Assembly: GCA_019310535.1 (NCBI GenBank)
Contig: JAFDED010000022.1
Location: 1-47,424 of the forward strand
Direction of reading: 5' to 3'
Source: Deltaproteobacteria bacterium
Lineage (GTDB): Bacteria > Desulfobacterota > JAFDED01
DNA: 47,424 nucleotides
Shown: one piece after another, positions 44,511 to 47,424 of the stretch
Numbering within the stretch: position 1 is the first letter of the stretch
How the letters are laid out: every line of letters begins with the position of its first letter
The notes under the pieces: model-generated
What the model saw: only the letters and a program-made list of their open reading frames with translations
Told to the model about the DNA's origin: nothing
Databases searched by the model: none
Translations under genes and position numbers: made by a program

Positions 44511-45227
44511 TTAAAACGGCCAGATCCAACCCAGTGCCCGTGTCATCCATCCCGGCTTTTGTCTTTCACTTACGATTCCTTTCCCGATAAAGGCTATTTT
44601 CTGATCCGCAATATTGGAAGAGAGAACAACATTATCTTGGGAAATATCCTTCAGCCGCACTATGCCGCTCAATATAATCGACTGCGTTTCATGGTTTACC
44701 CTGATATCTCTTCGGCCCTCAATCCTGAGGTTGTTATTGGGCAAAACTTCCACCACTCTGGCCGTCATGGTGGCGCTCAGGGATCCGTTGATTGACGTCT
44801 CGCCTGATCCATTGAATTCGTTATCGGTGCTTGCCGAGATTGTTGGACTGAACCCCTGACCATTTCCCCAAAAATTCATAAATCTGGCACCGGGTGGTGC
44901 TCCCAGGAAATTGGGAATGTCCATTGAAACACTGTTTTTTCTGTCCGTCTTTGAAGATGCCTTGTTTGTGGCGCTGGCGCTCTCGACGATGCTAACGGTG
45001 ATAAGATCATTAACGTATCTTGCTTTATGGTCGGCAAAGAGCAAGCTGTTCTGGCTGCCCGGAAGCCAGAGCGAGCCTTCGGAGGTTTCCTGCCTGACCT
45101 GTACCGGTTCACTCGGCTTAACGATTTCCGGCTTTTCTTTAATGGTACCCTTTGTAGCGCACCCAAAGATAGAAAGCGAGAGAATGCCCAAAGCCATTCC
45201 TTCAATGAGTATTATCCGAAACCTCAT
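44511..45227 (-). CDS. flgH: Flagellar L-ring lipoprotein FlgH
   Basis: A 238-residue outer-membrane lipoprotein. Signal peptide with lipobox ending LSIFGC, acylated Cys23. Then SLWLPGSQNSLLFADHKARYVNDLITVSIVESASATNKASSKTDR, a family block, and VVEVLPNNNLRIEGRRDIRVNHETQSIILSGIVRLKDISQDNVVLSSNIADQKIAFIGKG near the C-terminus. AGGAGGAG lies before the ATG. Proves an outer membrane. Follows flgA by 125 bp. Confidence 0.97.
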   Translation of the reverse strand: MRFRIILIEGMALGILSLSIFGCATKGTIKEKPEIVKPSEPVQVRQETSEGSLWLPGSQNSLLFADHKARYVNDLITVSIVESASATNKASSKTDRKNSVSMDIPNFLGAPPGARFMNFWGNGQGFSPTISASTDNEFNGSGETSINGSLSATMTARVVEVLPNNNLRIEGRRDIRVNHETQSIILSGIVRLKDISQDNVVLSSNIADQKIAFIGKGIVSERQKPGWMTRALGWIWPF

Positions 45228-45352
45228 GCTCCTCTCCTCCTGCAGATGAGTCTTTTGATCGCAGGTCTAATCAACTCTTAAGCACTGTCTTTTGTTTTAT
45301 AGGTGTAAGAGATCATTCTCAGACTCTGCGATGAACTTTTCCAGAATTCACT

Positions 45353-46339
45353 TCAAAATTCCACCTTAACCGTCTTGGAATCGACGACAACTCCATAAAC
45401 AATTTTCTTGGAAACGAGGTTCATAACCCTCACCATGTCACCAGCTCCTCCTTTTCCCTTGACCTGTCCAATGGTCGAGACTCGGAGCATATCTTTCTCC
45501 GCAATAATTCGCACGATTTTACCGGGTGTAACGAGAGGCGGCACCTCAAGCAAATCGGCCGAAATTGGCTGGCTGAAATGGATCGCCCTCTTTGTCCTTT
45601 TTCCTGCGGCCTGGTTAAGGTCGGTCAGCACGGGGCGTCGGGAATTTCGCATCGGCCTCAACTCTATCCCGACATCATCGGGCCCGATGATTGTACCTTT
45701 TGCCATTGGCTTGACAGCTACAACGACAGGTTGGTATAGATCGATCCGGGTATTCACCCAGATGCGCCTGCAAATCTTGCCATCAACTCGAAAGAGGACT
45801 CCGACGGGTACAACCCTTTGATTGAACCCATTGCGAGGAAAAAATATCTCGTGAGTTATCTTTCCCCTGGGGAGAAGCAGATCCTGTCCCGGGGAAAGGG
45901 GGTGGACTTTGACCCGATCCTTGGGCCAATTGATCTTTAAAAGTATGGCCTCGGTGACCCATTGAATGATTTTTTCTTTTGACACCAAAACATGATCACT
46001 CCTGATAGTAACCGTTTCCGGTAGTTCCCAGAAAATTTCCAGGGACAGGTCAGGATTCCTCCTGATCATGCTCAGGATGTCTTCCCGTCGAAGGGATAGT
46101 GTCTGGCCGGGGCCGGGCGCCTTGGCGATCACGACCTCTCCCAACCGTTGGATCATCTTCTGGTCATCGCCTCGTATTTTGGCAATCTGGCCGAGGGTTA
46201 CTTCCTCTCCTTTCACCTCCACATCTCCGGGGACATTAACGTGGATAGTGCTGCAGAAGGCCTCAGACGCAAATAAAAGGACTATTACAGCAACCCGTAA
46301 AAAGAAGCCCGCCGCCTGTATTTCTTTTATTAAAAACAT
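45353..46339 (-). CDS. flgA: Flagellar P-ring assembly chaperone FlgA
   Basis: A 328-residue periplasmic protein. Signal peptide AGFFLRVAVIVLLFASEAFC; then VTLGQIAKIRGDD; the C-terminal SAF-like domain reads VVAVKPMAKGTIIGPDDVGIELRPM, AAGKRTKRAIHFSQPISADLLEVPPLVTPGKIVRIIAEKDMLRVSTIGQV and ends VYGVVVDSKTVKVEF. Longer than E. coli FlgA, with an extra N-terminal domain of ~120 residues as often in deltaproteobacteria. Its SD (AGAGGT) is formed by the last codons of flgG, 6 bp away. Confidence 0.93.
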   Translation of the reverse strand: MFLIKEIQAAGFFLRVAVIVLLFASEAFCSTIHVNVPGDVEVKGEEVTLGQIAKIRGDDQKMIQRLGEVVIAKAPGPGQTLSLRREDILSMIRRNPDLSLEIFWELPETVTIRSDHVLVSKEKIIQWVTEAILLKINWPKDRVKVHPLSPGQDLLLPRGKITHEIFFPRNGFNQRVVPVGVLFRVDGKICRRIWVNTRIDLYQPVVVAVKPMAKGTIIGPDDVGIELRPMRNSRRPVLTDLNQAAGKRTKRAIHFSQPISADLLEVPPLVTPGKIVRIIAEKDMLRVSTIGQVKGKGGAGDMVRVMNLVSKKIVYGVVVDSKTVKVEF

Positions 46340-46345
46340 AGTTAT

Positions 46346-47134
46346 TTACCTCTTGAGATTATTGGCAATTTGCAGCATGTCGTCCGCCACCTGGACCGAC
46401 TTGGAATTGATCTCATAAGCCCTCTGGGCCACGATCATGTTGACCATCTCTTCCACGATGTTGACGTTGGACATCTCAAGGGCTCCCTGTGTAAGTGTGC
46501 CGAACCCCTCGGTCCCCGGTGTGCCGGTGGTGGCATCTCCAGAGGCATCGGTGGGCAGGAAGAGGCATCTTCCGATGCTCTGCAGGCCCGAAGGATTCGG
46601 GAACTTGGCCAGGGTGATATTACCGACCGAGGTGGCGGCTGTCTGGCCATCCTGGCGAACAGTGACGGTTCCATCGGTCCCGATGGAAATATCGACTGAG
46701 CTGCCGGGGAGAGCGATGGCCGGCTCAAGCATATATCCATCTGAAGTAACCATGTTTCCCTGGCTGTTGAGCTTGAAGGCGCCGGCCCTTGTATAAGCCA
46801 CCTCACCATTTGGCATGATTACCTGGAAGAAACCATTGCCTTCAATGGAAACATCGAGCGGATTGCCCGTCATCTGGTAATCTCCCTGGTGAAGGAGCTT
46901 GCTGACGGCCACCGGTCGGCTCCCGAGGCCCACCTGGATTCCCGTGGGAATCTGGCTGTCAATGGAGGAAGAAGCCCCAGCCAGGCGTAGGTTCTGGTAC
47001 AGCAAGTCCTGGAAATCGACGCGGCTGCGCTTGAACCCGTTGGTATTGACGTTGGACAGGTTGTTGGCAATCACATCAATGTTCAATTGCTGGGCGGTCA
47101 TCCCTGTTGCGGCCGTCCACAGACTTCGCATCAT
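46346..47134 (-). CDS. flgG: Distal rod protein FlgG
   Basis: A 262-residue rod protein, standard length. [47 protein letters not shown] is the rod/hook N-terminal motif; [45 protein letters not shown] is the closing coiled coil. AGAGGAGG lies ~9 nt before the ATG. Downstream of flgF by 57 bp. Confidence 0.98.
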   Translation of the reverse strand: MMRSLWTAATGMTAQQLNIDVIANNLSNVNTNGFKRSRVDFQDLLYQNLRLAGASSSIDSQIPTGIQVGLGSRPVAVSKLLHQGDYQMTGNPLDVSIEGNGFFQVIMPNGEVAYTRAGAFKLNSQGNMVTSDGYMLEPAIALPGSSVDISIGTDGTVTVRQDGQTAATSVGNITLAKFPNPSGLQSIGRCLFLPTDASGDATTGTPGTEGFGTLTQGALEMSNVNIVEEMVNMIVAQRAYEINSKSVQVADDMLQIANNLKR

Positions 47135-47191
47135 CGTAATTTCCTCCTCTATGACGATTTATTCATCGGCCATGTGAGGCTGATGAGCAAA

Positions 47192-47424
47192 TCATAGTCG
47201 CCCGACTTCATTGACCGCCTTCTGGGAGGCCTCATCCAGAGACCTTACGGCCTTCTGATATGATTCGAAAGCTCGAAGCGCATCGATCATCCCCATCATT
47301 GCCCTGACCACATTCACGTTGGAAAGCTCCAGGCTCCCCTGCTGAACCGCCGTGTTGGAGGCAGGCACGAGAAGAATACTTTCATCTCCTTCAACAAACA
47401 GGGATTCGCCTGCTTTTTTAAGAA
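47192..47424 (-). CDS. flgF: FlgF, proximal rod protein (C-terminal part only)
   Basis: The window edge cuts the gene; only the last ~77 codons are present. Reading the minus strand gives LVPASNTAVQQGSLELSNVNVVRAMMGMIDALRAFESYQKAVRSLDEASQKAVNEVGRL then TGA at 47194-47192. The QGxLExSNVN...M..MI...RxFE motif is the rod-protein C-terminus, and AMMGMIDALRAFESYQKA is typical of FlgF. The order flgF-flgG agrees. Confidence 0.93.
   Translation of the reverse strand, partial: LKKAGESLFVEGDESILLVPASNTAVQQGSLELSNVNVVRAMMGMIDALRAFESYQKAVRSLDEASQKAVNEVGRL

Noticed and set aside
1-47424. CRISPR arrays, tRNA or rRNA genes, insertion sequences with transposase
   Set aside because: None were recognised by eye: no regular short repeats with spacers, no cloverleaf with a CCA end, no transposase motif.

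Overview
The window (47.4 kb) is a chromosomal piece of a flagellated Gram-negative bacterium. The best fit is Desulfobacterota/deltaproteobacterial. This is inferred from: the P-ring and L-ring genes flgI and flgH (an outer membrane), the order flgF-G-A-H-I-J-M-N-K-L-csrA-fliW, a small protein resembling the FlgM-associated family known from Desulfovibrio, REC/GGDEF/HD-GYP/PilZ proteins, and the block xerC-hslV-hslU next to arginine genes. No ribosomal or 16S sequence is present to confirm the taxonomy.

Left part (1-10.9 kb), housekeeping. Two tandem paralogous GAPDH genes lie on the plus strand; the first has changed residues beside its catalytic Cys. A long minus-strand run follows, in transcription order: a 74-residue unknown ORF, xerC, hslV, hslU, an Mrr-type restriction endonuclease whose 5' end looks frameshifted at an A7 tract, argB, argD and argG. 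A 37-bp perfect direct repeat sits just downstream of argG and again just upstream of yhaN, bracketing about 10.4 kb.

Middle (11.8-22 kb), mostly plus strand and gene-poor. It holds a YhaO/YhaN pair (SbcD/SbcC-like nuclease and membrane-anchored SMC-like ATPase), an unusual fusion of a cyanophycinase/S51-like domain to a cysteinyl-tRNA synthetase-type C-terminal tail, two small zinc-ribbon proteins and an AIM24-family protein. Two copies of a ~285-bp structured repeat lie 1.9 kb apart. Their 145-bp core is bounded by inverted arms that carry a compensatory base-pair change between copies.

Right part (22-47.4 kb), minus strand. This is a large flagellar and c-di-GMP region. In transcription order: flgF (cut by the window end), flgG, flgA, flgH, flgI, flgJ (fused to an M23 peptidase), flgM, flgN, flgK, flgL, csrA, fliW, a 1474-residue protein with three GT2 glycosyltransferase modules, fliC, flaG, fliD (1034 aa), fliS, a FlgN/FliT-like chaperone, a 71-residue FlgM-associated-like protein, a REC protein with a SHOCT-like tail, a REC-GAF-HD-GYP phosphodiesterase, a REC-GAF-GGDEF cyclase and a PilZ protein with a long insert. 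Three sigma-28 promoters (before flgM, fliC and the 71-residue gene) share the same spacing. The fliC leader has two hairpins, one with an AGGA loop, ahead of a GGA-containing ribosome binding site. With csrA-fliW nearby this suggests a CsrA/FliW partner-switch on flagellin, and the adjacent triple glycosyltransferase is a candidate flagellin-modifying enzyme.
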